Assembly (NCBI GenBank): GCA_944548615.1
Contig: OX155957.1
Coordinates: forward strand, 24,583,031-24,647,030
Length of the DNA stretch: 64,000 bases
Direction: 5' to 3'
From: Micropterix aruncella
Taxonomy: Eukaryota; Arthropoda; Insecta; Lepidoptera; Micropterigidae
The notes beneath the pieces were generated by a model. The model had not been told where the DNA came from. It searched no databases and worked only from the letters and a program-made list of their open reading frames with translations. A program made the position numbers and the translations under genes. This document shows positions 42,959 to 54,639 of the stretch, in pieces. Within the stretch, counting starts at the first letter, position 1; every line of letters begins with the position of its first letter.

Positions 42959-43195
42959 GATGATACGATATTCCATCATGGAATGCCAGTGCTTGTCTTT
43001 CGGCTTCATCATCAGACCTTGAAACCTAATCGTGGTCAAAGTTAATTCCAAGACTTTTCTAACAAGTCCAAACACAGCTATGATACGATGTTCCATCATG
43101 AAGTTCCAGTTCATATCTTCCGACTCCATCATCAGATCAGTTCGACAGTACCATATTATTGTATTGTCATCAGAACTACTTACAGCTGCCAATGT
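42959..43195 (+). repeat. Two-unit ~120-bp tandem repeat
   Basis: TGATACGATATTCCATCATG at 42960 and TGATACGATGTTCCATCATG at 43080 start two units that also share CATCATCAGA. Frames across it are low confidence. Confidence 0.7.
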
Positions 43196-43385
43196 TTATG
43201 ACGCTACGATCCTTGGAAGACGGTTAAATTAGTTACCTTAGATTTAATTACATAGTTACATACAGGTCGACCTAATAAAAGCGTGTTAAAAACGGCATCG
43301 TGTTTATACGTACTTTCCCATTTTGTGGAAATATATCAAATTATTAGCTCAGTAGTAAACTTGTAGGTCATAAGAGTCTATTTTT

Positions 43386-43975
43386 ACCCGACTGACCAAC
43401 AAAAAAGAGTGTAATGAGTTTAAGGTTTATCTATGTATGTTTTCCGTTTCTTTATTCAGCCATAACTTTTATACGCTTTGACCGATTTAAACCTCTTCAA
43501 AAGTTGTGGATATTTCCTCGCATCAGCTCCATTTTCTCCATCGACACGTCAACTTCCAACTGTTATTGTTCCCTAACTATACTATGCTTTTTTACACGCC
43601 TACCCAACAAAAATATGTATAATGTGTTCAGGATTCGTGTATATATGGTTTCCGTTCCTTTATTCCACCATTTCTTCTTAACAATTCAACCGATTTAGGT
43701 GTGTACTATTTGTCATCCCGAGGATCATAGGGTACATTATCTATCCAAATATCAAATAAGTAGTTCAATGTCAATAAATTAATATAAATGTATCGTGTTT
43801 AGTGTAAAATAAAAAGTCTGATTACATACATTTCGTAAATATACATTTATCTCTATGGATGTATACATAAACCACAAACATTTAAAAAAAACCATAATGA
43901 CAATAATTATAAAGAAAGTAGTTTAATTTCTGTAACGGCAGTAGTGGTTTTTAATCTTTTTAATATATTTACTTG
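43386..43975 (+). repeat. P-family repeats, copies 4 (partial) and 5
   Basis: Two family starts (43386, ACTGACCAACAAAAAAGAG, and about 43593, CCTACCCAACAAAAATATG). Copy 4 is cut after about 115 bp by foreign sequence and copy 5 runs to TTTACTTGTTCGAAG. Confidence 0.65.
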
Positions 43976-44289
43976 TTCGAAGTCATCAAAGAATTCCTTA
44001 AATATCATTTTATGGCTCAATATCAGGTCTTACAGATGCACGAAATAATAGCTTAGGGAGCATGTGCGAAATCAGTCTAAGCTCCTCTAGTGAAAGCCCG
44101 AAAGATTTTGTTGGGGGTAATCAATAGAAAGCCCCCACGATATAATTCATCCATGCTATTTCAAGAAAATAGCATGTTAAATATACGCCAGCTGTCTGTG
44201 AATCAGTCACTCATGTTTTTTTATCGAAATCTAGCTAAACGACCTCAAAGTCAGCAATAACATTTTCAAGCCAACATTTTGCGGTTTCC
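43976..44289. other. Unassigned stretch
   Basis: ATGCTATTTCAAGAAAATAGCAT forms a short hairpin at about 44155-44177. No gene. Confidence 0.35.
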
Positions 44290-44895
44290 TGAGTAAATTC
44301 TTCATTTTTCCAAAAACAATTTTACTATTTAGAATGTAAAATATTCAACCGTTTCTATGACGATGAAAAATAATGGAAAGTACTATTTATTCAATAAAAA
44401 ATGGCTTCTTGTAGACATAGGTCAAACTATATAATAAAGAAGAAAACTATATATTAAATAATAATATACCGACATAAATTTACTATTATACTATATAGTG
44501 TGTTATTATATTATAATAATAATAATATATTTTAAATCAATGTCGAACTTCTGCAAATGATCTCTTAAAGGATTATATACCTGCATATATTTACTATCAT
44601 ACTATGTAATATGGTATAATATAATATAATAAATATAATGTAATAGTATAATACATAAGAGTAATATTATAATACATATTAGATAGTAACATTTATATAT
44701 GTATGTGTATATGAATGTACATATGCAAATGAATTTTTATTATAATAATATTTTATTTACAATAGTTATTTAACATTCAAGTACCGATGAGGTACATAAT
44801 TATACTTGCATATGATGAGAGATGTCCTCACTTATTTTATAAGTATACGTCAGTTATGCTTCTCCACCCGTCAGACAAAATACGTCGTACGCCCA
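44290..44895 (+). pseudogene. Decayed LINE 3' end, relative of the nested LINE at 48416
   Basis: Shares AATATTCAACCGT, TTGAAAGTA-like and AATGGCTTCTTG phrases (C-terminal coding), then CATCTTTTAAA/CTTAAAG, CATACGTCAGTTATGCTTCT-type and GTATGCCCAGATACA-type 3' UTR phrases with 48416-48980. AT microsatellites have expanded at 44450-44760. No continuous frame remains. Confidence 0.55.
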
Positions 44896-44913
44896 GATAC
44901 ACTTGGAGGTGTC

Positions 44914-45395
44914 TACTACAACGGGCGAACATGTCACCCCAGGAAGTTTTAAAAAGAATGATCGTTTAGTCTCCCGTGACGTGAGCGTGAGAGAACTTGG
45001 TGCGATACAAACCTCCCGTCTAGCAAAGCCAACATACCCGACAGAGGCCAACGCCTTACGGCGAGGCATCGGGGGTCTGACCCAGCGGGCAGGCTCGCCC
45101 CTGAGTACCAGTCTTGGAAGGATATCTCCGTCTGAATTTAACCGTCAGGATACCTTCGTACTCCCGACTGTCTACGGGTGCGAGGTAGCTGGCGCAGCCT
45201 CTACTTGTTGTATTACAGCTGTATTAATTCAGTATTAATTTATAGGGAACCTGGGCGACTTTGCATGTCATACCGCTCGGGATTGGGAGGCCAATAGGTC
45301 AAGAAGGGCATGACAATAGGTCAACATCCAGTCTCACTGCTTAGGAGAGAGTATATTTCTATAGTCTCCACACTCCTTCAGTAGCTCCACATTTC
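44914..45395 (-). mobile_element. X-family retroposon, copy 5, 5'-truncated
   Basis: Minus-strand X from the terminal ...GTAGTAGAC block through the GCCTCGCCGTAAGGCG stem to the AGTGTGGAGACTATAG region; the 5' third is missing. The 111-codon plus-strand frame is antisense to the family and not conserved. Confidence 0.75.
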
Positions 45396-45419
45396 TTTAC
45401 AATCCTTCACACTCTTTCA

Positions 45420-45482
45420 AACCTACTAAAATTAACTAATCGAACCGAATCCACGCAAAGCGAAACCGCGGACATCAACTAG
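45420..45482 (+). mobile_element. Helitron 3'-end fragment
   Basis: ACGCAAAGCGAAACCGCGG, then ACATCAA and CTAG followed by T matches the 3' hairpin and end of the other Helitrons here. The 5' end is not recognisable. Confidence 0.55.
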
Positions 45483-45709
45483 TTTCCACATATTTTACCT
45501 ACTAGTCGAGAAACCGCTTAGTTTAACAACTAAGAAACTAGTAAATTTTCAGTAGTTCCTAATTATTCTTGCTCATTATATCGTACCACTATTCATTTAT
45601 TCAGACAAACATAACTAACATAACATTAAAGCGTTTATGCATAAAAGCTATTCCTATGCTCTACACTAACTTTAATACTACATTAATACTAACGTTAATA
45701 CTACATTAA

Positions 45710-46144
45710 CCCTTCAAGGACCATAAACTATGCGGTAGAGTATAAAATATTATTGTCAAGTTTTCTGAAAATTGGTTTGATCGATTTTGTATAAATTTAT
45801 GGGACATACTTGTCCCTGTGTTCCATAAAAATTAAAAGTTACAACTGTTTTTAAAATTCGATTATTTTATTATTTAACTCAGAAATCCAGTATACTAAAA
45901 AACGTACTAAAAGAAAAAATCTAGTTGAAAAAGTCGCCATAAATATATTATATATTTATTTAAAATAACCAGAGTTCGTTGGTCAATGGTGATAATTTTA
46001 AAAATATATTATGGTATATTTTTAAACAATATTGTATTTATTTTGCTAATGTTAAGATTCTGATGACTCAATATTCAAATTATTCATATTCAGTCACTTA
46101 TAAAATGATTTTGAAGGCATGGGTCACATATGGTCCTTTAAGAG
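45710..46144. mobile_element. 435-bp MITE flanked by TTAA (piggyBac-like)
   Basis: TTAA at 45706-45709 and 46145-46148. TIRs CCCTTCAAGGACCATA and TATGGTCCTTTAAGAG are inverse with few changes. TTAA target and CCCT-type termini are characteristic of piggyBac-superfamily elements. No transposase. A relative is at 38221-38472. Confidence 0.8.
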
Positions 46145-46904
46145 TTAAAATAAATATTTACAGAAAATACTGTTGAAAATATAATTTATAACAATAATTA
46201 ATTAGTAATAGTAATCTTACTCTATGTTTAACAGGATATGTAGCACTTTCTTCAAATGCCGAAGAGAAGTGCAAACATGAGAAATTCGTAAGGTAGTCTG
46301 TTTAAAATTTTGGCTCATCATACCATTGATTATATAATGAATAGATTTTATTTTAATAATAAATTATATACTGAAAATTTTTCAAGATTACTGAATGCCA
46401 TTGTAAATTTTGGCAGCTAAGGTTACTAAGAAACGCAACGTGTAGATAGTACTCATAGATAAAAACATTGTAAAACTGATGGCATTGTAAGACTGAGTTT
46501 ACTTCGTGGTATGGCATTATAAAAGCGCAATATAAATGGCGCTCTAAACATGCTTATATGGTATCCAATATCAAAATAATATAATTTAACCGCTGTATGG
46601 TCGGGGACTGCTTATTTACGTCGTTCACTAACTACCATCTGTGACCCCAATGGTAGCCTACAGCTTAGACAGATACTAAATGCAAACAATTGATAAGTTA
46701 CATATGTATTGCCGATGTCGCTGATATATATTGCAATATCTTAAAATTGTCGCTGTATTACCGCAAACGGAAATCGAGTATCTTCGGGACGCGCCCTGTA
46801 TTAACCGCGAGTGAATCCAGATTGTAGAATTGCACTATATTCACTAAATTTATTATTTAATTACGATTTAAAATTGAAATAAATTAAAAATATGCTGACA
46901 TTCA
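46145..46904. other. Unassigned stretch
   Basis: Contains the GGCGCTCTAAACATGC phrase shared with 8340. No gene. Confidence 0.35.
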
Positions 46905-47045
46905 AATTTCGAATGTTAAATATATACATATATTTATATGAATAAATACATAAACCTCAAAAAATATATAAAAAAGGTTTAAAAAATATATATTTTTTTT
47001 GGTAGCAGTCGTATTTTTAATCCTTTTTTTTATATATTTACCTAT
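46905..47045 (+). repeat. P-family repeat, 3' fragment
   Basis: ATGAATAAATACATAAACC, an AT-rich centre and TAGCAGTCGTATTTTTAATC match the family 3' end. Confidence 0.55.
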
Positions 47046-47768
47046 CAATACGGTGTTTCTATTGGCTCCACTCAGCTACACTTGTGCTAGAGCGGACATT
47101 ACACTGCATTAGATATACAATCCATTTAAAAAATATATATATTTTATCTTATATAATAGGATAGATGTTGGATAATTATGTAAATATACATATACCATAT
47201 ATATGGATATAAACCTACACATAGAAAATATATACATAAAATATAATATATAAATACAAGATCTAGGATAATGAAAAGTCGAAATAAAACTGTATATAAA
47301 GAAGTCGAAATTAAAAAATTGTCGTGGTAAGGGGAATACCAAAAAATCACAAGGTACATACTCTCTAGGAGTTGGATACTTAAAATGAGATTTTTCGTGA
47401 TATCAAACCGTCGCCGATGGTATTGACTGTAACACTGTAAAACGGTAGATGTTAACGGTAGTTGCCTTAAGTCGCCGCTGCGCCCTCTAGTGGTGGCGGG
47501 TGTGGCATTCTCTCTGCCCCTAAGACTTTCAGTCACGTGCGGATGCGCGCGGAACCCGATAAATCCCGCCCCTAGATGCGATCGCAGCGGACGTCGACCG
47601 CCCGCAACTTTGTCCTTACGGCTCAAAGCAATAATGCAACAAGGATCCGACGATCAACTATAACGTTGTGAGAGCGAGTTTCCTTTGCAATATAAGTGAT
47701 TGTTCGTTGTTATGTACAGTAGATAAATTTTATACAGAAGTCTACCTTTGAATGTACCGGTCTCATAC
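47046..47768. other. Unassigned; GC-rich patch 47420-47620
   Basis: The 160-codon minus-strand frame (47144-47626) joins a GC-rich patch to AT-rich low-complexity sequence and shows no domain or family. I treat it as chance. Candidate unique host sequence. Confidence 0.35.
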
Positions 47769-47799
47769 AAGTATACGAGCTTAAAAAGCTAAAAGTGCT

Positions 47800-49624
47800 T
47801 TGGGTCTAAGCAGAAGACTGGCAGGGAAAAATAAAGGCCTTAACCCCAAGATCTCCCACTGGCTATACACTGCCATTGTAAGGCTGATAATCACGTACGC
47901 TTCTGTGGTATGGTGCAACCAAGTCAACAAGAAAACTGTGATTACCAAACTAAATAATATCCATAGGACGGCGAGCCTCATGATAACTGGCGCAATATCC
48001 TCCACTCCTGGAGCAGCTCTAGATGCACTACTGAACTTACAGCCCCTACACATTCACTTGCAACAGGTGGCGAAAACCAGCATGTACAGGCTGTCTGCCC
48101 GGGAGAAGGTAAACTGGATCTCAAAGCACTAAGATCAGTTCTTGACTCAGTCAGTGAAAATTCAACCCTCAACATGGTATCAGACACCATGCTTCCATTC
48201 CTAAACTTTGGGAAACTTTTTACAGTGGAACTGCCGCCCAGAGACGACTGGCTAAAAAGCCAACTGCACTAAGAGGCCGATAGACTTAAATGGTATACTG
48301 ATGGGTCCAAATCGGGACTGGGCATAGGCTGTATTCCAAGCGGAGGTATACGCCATTATTAAATGTGCGGATATCCATCTCCATAAGAACTACGTCAACC
48401 ACCGTATCTATATCCTTGCCCAATTCATCATTTGCCCAAAGACAATTAAATTTTATAGCACCCAAAATATTCAACCGTCTTGATGACGACATAAAAAAAA
48501 TTGAAAGTACCTTTTTATTCAATAAAAAAATAAAAAAATGGCTTCTTGACGATATAGGTCGTTCAAGGACAGAGAATGATCTTCTGCAAATCATCTTTTA
48601 AAAATAAAATACCTGCATAAATGTGTATATATATGTATATGTGAATGCGTATCTATGAATATATTTATATATGTATGTATTTAATTATATGTATCTATAT
48701 ATGTGTACATATATCTATTAATATATTTATATATGTGTGTATTTAAGTTTATGTATCTATATATGTGTATATGTATGTGTACGAGTACATACGTCAGTTA
48801 TGCTTCTCCACCCAAGTCTGAAAATCGTATGCCCAGATACAGGCTATATTCGGCCTAGTTGGGCATGCGCTGAGCATGGTCATTTGAATGTGGGTCGTCG
48901 TTTACTTCGTACCATTACTTAGTATGACCATTTTATGAATTCTGCATGTTATGTTTAAAATAAATAAATAAATAAAAAAATCCACTCGGATAGCAAGGCA
49001 GCTCTTACGGCACTAGCCTCGAATACTATTTATTCAAAGCTAGTGCAAAGCTGCGTATCACTACTGAATTCCCTGGGCGAAAAGAACAGGGTAATTCTAA
49101 GATGGGTTCCCGACCATGCATGAATCGAGGGAAATGAAAAAGCCGACGAACTTAGTAAGACGGGAGCAAAGGGAACGTTATACGGCCCTGAACCTTGCTG
49201 TGGCGTACCAAAAAGCCTTGCAAACCTAATTCTGAAACTAATATGTTTAGAACAATCCGTCAACCACTGGAACAACACGCCAGGGTTGAACAAAGCACTG
49301 ATTAAGGATGACGCCCCTAAGACAGCCCGTGAGGCCTTATCGCTAAATAGGAACAATCTACGCATACTGGTGAGGGCGCTCATGGGGCATTGTAGCCTTA
49401 ACAAACACATGTACAACCTCAGGCTCCGAGACACAAAAATGTGCTGGTTCTGCCAAGGGACCGAGGAAATACCCCTGCACCTCATGTGCGAGTATCGCCC
49501 GCTGATGCGTAAAAGATACATTAACTTTGGTGGTCATTACCTTCAACCTGAGGATGTAAAACAATCTGGCGTTAAAAGCTTGTTACTGTTCTTAAATGTC
49601 ACGAGGCTTAGCGCAGAACTATAG
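47800..49624 (+). pseudogene. LINE ORF2: RT C-terminus, RNase H and C-terminal Cys-His region
   Basis: Frame 1 (to 48132) has ISHWLYTAIVRLIITYASVV and GAALDALLNLQPLHIHLQQV, the region following the RT core. After a shift, LKWYTDGSKSGLGIGC (about 48277-48325) is the RNase H start with the catalytic Asp. It continues QAEVYAIIKCADIH with the second acidic residue (Glu) and is cut at 48415. After the nested LINE it resumes IHSDSKAALTALAS (third acidic residue), RVILRWVPDHA and GNEKADELSKTGA (final His/Asp region), then CWFCQGTEEIPLHLMCEY and a natural stop at 49622. One internal stop follows PDHA. All catalytic acids are visible but the frame is broken several times. Confidence 0.9.
48416..48980 (+). 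mobile_element. LINE nested in the RNase H domain of another LINE
   Basis: Interrupts the RNase H codons between ATC and CACTCG; ATCC is present on both sides as a short TSD. It begins within a C-terminal polymerase remnant (LNFIAPKIFNRLDDDIKKIE, KKIKKWLLDDIG, stop at 48601), followed by a ~330-bp 3' UTR rich in TATATGTATGTAT and an (AATA)n/A tail at about 48958-48980. Related to 44290-44895. Confidence 0.85.
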
Positions 49625-49732
49625 TAGGTAGCGAATACAATAGATCACCAATGGTCGCAGTGTTGCAAGGCTCATAAAAACCTTAGAAAAGCCCCACACA
49701 ACAAATTAAAAAAAAAAAGTATACGAGCTTAA

Positions 49733-49964
49733 TATTGTGAAATTCTTGTTACGATCAAAAGTCAATGGTTATTATTTTTTTATTCATCCGAAATGTCAAA
49801 ATAGGAATAAACTAAATATGAATATTGACCAAGTCAGACAAAATAAAGATAAATGATCAATAATCAAGTGAAAAGACGATAAGTATAATGAATAATAAAA
49901 CTATTCCTACAAGGTTTATCTCGTATGTTATAAGAACAAGTAAATATTTTTAAAAGAATAAAAA
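49733..49964. other. Unassigned AT-rich stretch
   Basis: No gene seen. Ends in ATAAAAA bordering a P repeat. Confidence 0.35.
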
Positions 49965-50353
49965 CACGACTGCTGTTACAGAAAGGGAACTATTGTAATG
50001 ATAATAATTTTTATTACGGTTTTTTATGAAACATTTGTGATTTATATAGGTATGTATACCAATAGATTAGTACATGTATATTTCCTGAATGTACTTAATC
50101 AGACCTGTCATTTGACACTAAACACGATATATTTACGTTTATGTATTGACATTTGGACATTTAGACAACTACTTACTTCATATTTGGACAGTTAGGATAC
50201 CCTATGACTCTCGGGATGACATAACGATTCTATCAGTACCACACAATTCCAAATTGACTCAAGCCTTTATAAGTTATGGCGGAATAAAGTAAATAAAAAC
50301 ATACATAGATGAACCCTCAACACATTACATTCCTTTTGTTATCGGGCAGTCGT
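49965..50353 (-). mobile_element. P-family element with imperfect TIRs, possible 7-bp TSD
   Basis: Starts CACGACTGCTGTTACAG and ends GGGCAGTCGT, inverse at the outer ~10 bp. ATAAAAA lies directly on both sides. 389 bp, noncoding. This best-preserved copy suggests P is a TIR MITE. Confidence 0.65.
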
Positions 50354-50659
50354 ATAAAAATAAGATGAATGCTCAATAATTAAAAAAATATAAAACAACA
50401 ATAATTTTAATGAATAATTACACTATTCTTAAGTTTATTTACCTCATATGTTATTAGAATAATAGAGGTACCTTAGAGATATGATACTGTATTTTATAGT
50501 AAGTTTTTTAATATTTTTTTGAGGGCATCTACCTTATATAGGTACATAGCATGTGGGATAGCCAGTCTATAGTCGAACACTTTTGGTTCCAAAACTTGTG
50601 TTGACTTTGGGAGGTTATAGAATAGTTTAAAGGCCAAATTTTTCTTTTTCATAAAAAGT
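50354..50659. other. Unassigned stretch
   Basis: No gene or repeat recognised. Confidence 0.35.
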
Positions 50660-51465
50660 CATCTCCTAGCGGAGGTGGGCGGTCATTATGGCCTCATTAC
50701 GGCCTCGTTATGGCATCATTATGGCCTCATTATAGAGGTAATTATGGCGGTCATTATGGACCGTAGCATCACGGGCACAATCCCGTGATGCTGCGGCGCA
50801 GAACAACTCGGTGGTGCTTGAGTTGAACCATTCAACGAGGTTTTGTAGCCAGTGATTTCTTCTTTCGGCCAGGTTTTGGAGAAGGTGTTATTTGTTACCA
50901 CGCATTATGTGGCCTATGTATTGTAATTTTCTTTTCTTTATGATCTTCAGTAAATGCAATCCTTTGTGCTTTATTTGCAGCACCGTCTTATTTGTGACTA
51001 TGCGTCCAAGATATGTTTAGTATTCTCCTGTAAATCTACATTTCAAAAGCTAACCTTTTGCACAAAATCTGGGTTAAAGTTTGCGCTTCTACTTCGTAAC
51101 AGGAGGATTGAAAATATTTGACACCGCACCAGGCGGCGAGTGAAGAGTTTCAGCTCTAGCTTGTTCGATCGACATCTGACTTCTACACTATGGTCTTCTT
51201 GATCATTCACAATACAGTCAAGGTATTTATATTGGCGAAACCTCTCCAGAGGTTGGTTTTTGATGTAGAGTGTGACAGCTGACGATGTACGTCCGACAAC
51301 CATGAACTTGGTCTTTTTGATTTTTATATTCTCAACCCGATCAAGCAGACTATGAAGGTCTTTCATAGAGGCCAAAAACACAAACAAATTTTGTATAATA
51401 GTGAAAAGGTCTTTGGAGAGGGATATGCTTGCTTTGCTTCGAGTATCGTAATCATGTACATGCAT
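50660..51465 (-). pseudogene. RTE/Craft-like LINE polymerase C-terminal half
   Basis: From about 51465 the minus strand reads KDLHSLLDRVENIKIKKTKF, VTLYIKNQPLERFRQYKYLD and NDQEDHSVEVRCR, the post-catalytic RT region. After several frameshifts it continues KRKLQYIGHIMRGNKYHLLQ and RRNHWLQNLVEWFNSSTTEL, the C-terminal block of RTE-related LINEs. A CATTATGGCCTCATTA-type simple repeat (50678-50757) lies where the normal end would be, apparently an expansion of the terminal codons. Catalytic YxDD absent. Dead copy. Confidence 0.8.
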
Positions 51466-51901
51466 GTTAAGCGTTTAGTACTCAACTAGTAGAAAAGGGA
51501 AAAAATAAATTATTTTGACATAAAAAAGTGTTTTAAACGGCATATAGATGTAACGCTTATGACGACTGGTCGTATATATGTGATTCGTAACAGTTGTATA
51601 AGATTATACAACAAAATAGTTACATTAACCTATCACATAAACGTTTACTCGACCGCTTCGTACAACGCATAAAATACAGATGTTAATCGGTACTCACAAC
51701 AGTGATTATAGAGCAATCATGTTCTATAACAGGCTCTCATGATACCGTTATAAAGCAAAGGTAAACTAGTGTGGCTCAGAATCACTAGTATAGCGCTAGT
51801 ATTATAAAAGGGACTATTGCTGCTGATTCATGATACAGTAGATGTTATTGCATTAATTCATATACGCTTTAAATAACGCCTGCATTTAAAAAAATCAAAA
51901 C
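51466..51901. other. Unassigned AT-rich stretch
   Basis: No gene or repeat recognised. The last bases adjoin the left TSD (51902-51913) of the Penelope dimer. Confidence 0.35.
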
Positions 51902-51913
51902 TAGAATTTCTTT

Positions 51914-52949
51914 ATAAATAGGATAGAAAACGAATTTACCGCGTGAAATTTGTAGGACCCGACGTTTCGGTGACGTTGCAGCCGCCGTTGTCTAGGGTAG
52001 ACTGAAGAGCTGTCAGTCCGTTGTTTTGCGGGTAGGCCGCAAACCGCTGCCGCCACTGCGTAGGTTATAACGGTGGTGGGGGGCCGGGCTCGGAGCGCGG
52101 GAATTTTTAAAATCCGTCTTGCACACAACACTCACTGTATCCTGTTTTACGTCTATGCGTTCGGCGTTCGGCGGCGGGAACATTTTAAGAAGAGGGTTCC
52201 CGTAGAAGAGAGTTTGTAGCCGTCGTCTCTATTGAAGTTCGGAGTTCTTCTTATTTCAATGGCTTCCCGGATCATGCGAGGAAAGTAGAATTGTTCCTTG
52301 GATAGAACAATGGGATTTTGAAACTGCATCCAGTGGTTACTTCCGCTATCCAATATATGTTCGCAGATCGCCGATTTTTCTCGCTGAACGGCCCATAGCC
52401 ACGCGACTGACAGAACACATCAAAGCTGTTAAAAACGTTCAGCGAGAAAAATCGGCGATCTGCGAACATATATTGGATAGCGGAAGTAACCACTGGATGC
52501 AGTTTCAAAATCCCATTGTTCTATCCAAGGAACAATTCTACTTTCCTCGCATGATCCGGGAAGCCATTGAAATAAGAAGAACTCCGAACTTCAATAGAGA
52601 TGACGGCTACAAACTCTCTTCTACGTGGAACCCTCTTCTTAAAATGTTCCCGCCGCCGAACGCCGAACGCAAAGACGTAAAACAGGATACAGTGAGTGTT
52701 GTGTGCAAGACGGATTTTAAAAATTCCCGCGCTCCGAGCCCGGCCCCCCACCACCGTTATAACCTACGCAGTGGCGGCAGCGGTTTGCGGCCTACCCGCA
52801 AAACAACGGACTGACAGCTCTTCAGTCTACCCTAGACAACGGCGGCTGCAACGTCACCGAAACGTCGGGTCCTACAAATTTCACGCGGTAAATTCGTTTT
52901 CTATCCTATTTATAATGTCAAACAACCGCGATAGTCTTCGATTTTATAT
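51914..52949. mobile_element. Penelope-like element, inverted dimer with 12-bp TSD
   Basis: TAGAATTTCTTT is at 51902-51913 and 52950-52961. Left arm 51914-52390 and right arm 52436-52912 are almost perfect inverse copies of the Penelope 3' end, and the right copy has 37 extra terminal bases. A 45-bp spacer continues the right copy's coding frame. Inverted or tandem partial copies are typical of Penelope insertions, and one TSD enclosing both arms shows they arrived together. Confidence 0.9.
52386..52814 (+). pseudogene. Penelope-like GIY-YIG endonuclease C-terminus
   Basis: The plus frame reads RLTEHIKAVKN, KSAICEHILDSGSNHW, then PRMIREAIEIRRTPNFNRDD and YKLSSTWNPLL, the second half of the GIY-YIG endonuclease domain of Penelope-like elements, including the conserved E in REAIEI and the NRDDGY...W motif. 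A basic tail follows to the stop at 52812-52814. The GIY-YIG start itself and the reverse transcriptase are absent. The same stretch is encoded in the left arm on the minus strand. In the full protein this domain nicks target DNA. Confidence 0.85.
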
Positions 52950-52961
52950 TATAGAATTTCT

Positions 52962-54594
52962 TTACCACTAGAAAGATATATAAACGCATTGTGTAAAACT
53001 CCTATATCACCAGGTAAATATTAACATTTTTCTCTTTTTAACACGCCTTTATGAGCTTAACCTGTATGTATTATTTATTCGAATTTCAACCACTTCTGAT
53101 AGTCGTATCAACATGCAACTTGGCAATTGTGTGGCAATATATAAATCATACATCTGTATCTCTCGAGCAATACGGTATTATAACAGTATTTGAGAGCGTT
53201 TTTTTAATTCGAGCAAGTAGTAATGGGCACTAAATGCCAGTCCTGCCTAATAGTGCGATTAATCGGCGTTATAAAGTGGCGTCAGAGGCGAGCCACCCCA
53301 ACGGTTTCTACCCTTATTCCCGCGCAGGTTATCAAAGTAAACGCGGTAGATACGCCTCTCGAAACCGTGTTTTATCCGAACATATGACATAGGATTATCC
53401 CAACATTATGCTGCTATCAATTAAAATCGTAAGGTGTTATTGTTGACAGTAAGTAAAAAAATGAGATAAAGGTGCGTTTAATCTATCTATCCATGAATAT
53501 TTCGAATAAGTCGATATATATCGACTGACAGCGATGTGATGACTACTCATTTGTACATACACTACGCTCCCAAAAACTGAGGATTTCCACCTTGGGAAAC
53601 AACCGCCTCGACCAATCAGTTGGTTCTATTAAGTAGTCATATAATGATTTAAAAGCAGGCTCCCTTCGTCAGAGCTGATTTGTGTTTGCTATATGTTAGA
53701 CAGTAGCCAGATTTCGGTACATAACCGATAACGAAACTAACAGCGGAAGACCAAACATCCTAGGAATAAACATGTTATAATAAAGCGTAAATTATGTAAA
53801 CCTTGTAGACTTATTCAGTAATTAATCTTCTTTTTAACTATTTGGATAATGTTTATAGTGTTCATAGTGTTTATCTATTACTATTAATTAGTTTATACAT
53901 AATGGCTGTCTATCCTAAATAACAAATATAAAAATTAAACGAAATGATACGTAATTTATCGATATTTGTTTCAGTGTAAGATTTATTTCCCATAACGGTA
54001 TAGGGCCTATCTTCCTTTTTCTTTTGCGGATTCGCTTCGCCAACCTTTCTATGAATAAATTGCGTCTAGGCCTCTGCTTATTAAACCTCTCCACCCGCCT
54101 CACCTTTCGCTACACTTTCTCCCAATATTTTGAATTATTGCCTTCATCGTTAAGCAATTTTTGCTGAGGTACATCTTTTAGGTAGGGTAGGTGTGGTAGT
54201 GTATATACATCGCCACGTACACTTACTATAACATATTACCAATTACTTTTAATATAATAATAACATATAATTAATTAAAATTATTATTAATTTAATGTAA
54301 TAATATTTTATGGTATTATTAATTGAATGTATTAATAAATTAATAAGAGTGACGATTAATGTTAAGCACAAAGCAAAGATATTTAAAGGATAATACAAAA
54401 TACACATGAAATTAAAAAAAGACGAAAATATTACGAGCCATCGAAGAACACTTGCCCTCCGCACACTTACCCCGACAGCCCGCAATAAAAACATAGTAGT
54501 TTTATGTCAAACACCGCTCTAATTCTGTTCAACTTAATTTAGTTCAAACTACTTCAATAAACACGAATTGTATCGCCAGTTAAACCAATAAGCT
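52962..54594. other. Unassigned stretch
   Basis: 1.6 kb without recognised features. Short frames at 53051-53233, 53915-54103 and 54249-54494 lack domains. AT-rich throughout except near 53280-53340. Confidence 0.4.
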
Positions 54595-54639
54595 ATGACG
54601 CATTGCTTCAGAGACACACGTGATGAAAAATTTAAAGAA

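Larger units (their letters stand above)
47785..49716 (+). mobile_element. 5'-truncated RNase H-bearing LINE with 16-bp TSD, split by a second LINE
   Basis: AAGTATACGAGCTTAA is present at 47769-47784 and 49717-49732. The insert begins inside the reverse-transcriptase C-terminal region and ends with a short A-rich tail. It carries the RT thumb region, an RNase H domain and a C-terminal Cys-His block. Within the RNase H domain a second LINE (48416-48980) is inserted. RNase H placement suggests the I, LOA or R1 superfamily. Confidence 0.9.

Noticed and set aside
47144..47626. 160-codon minus-strand frame
   Set aside because: Joins a GC-rich patch to AT-rich low-complexity sequence; no domain, no periodic codon signal, no family resemblance.
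49030..49521. 163-codon minus-strand frame, the longest in the window
   Set aside because: It is antisense to the LINE RNase H/C-terminal coding region on the plus strand, which has clear motifs.
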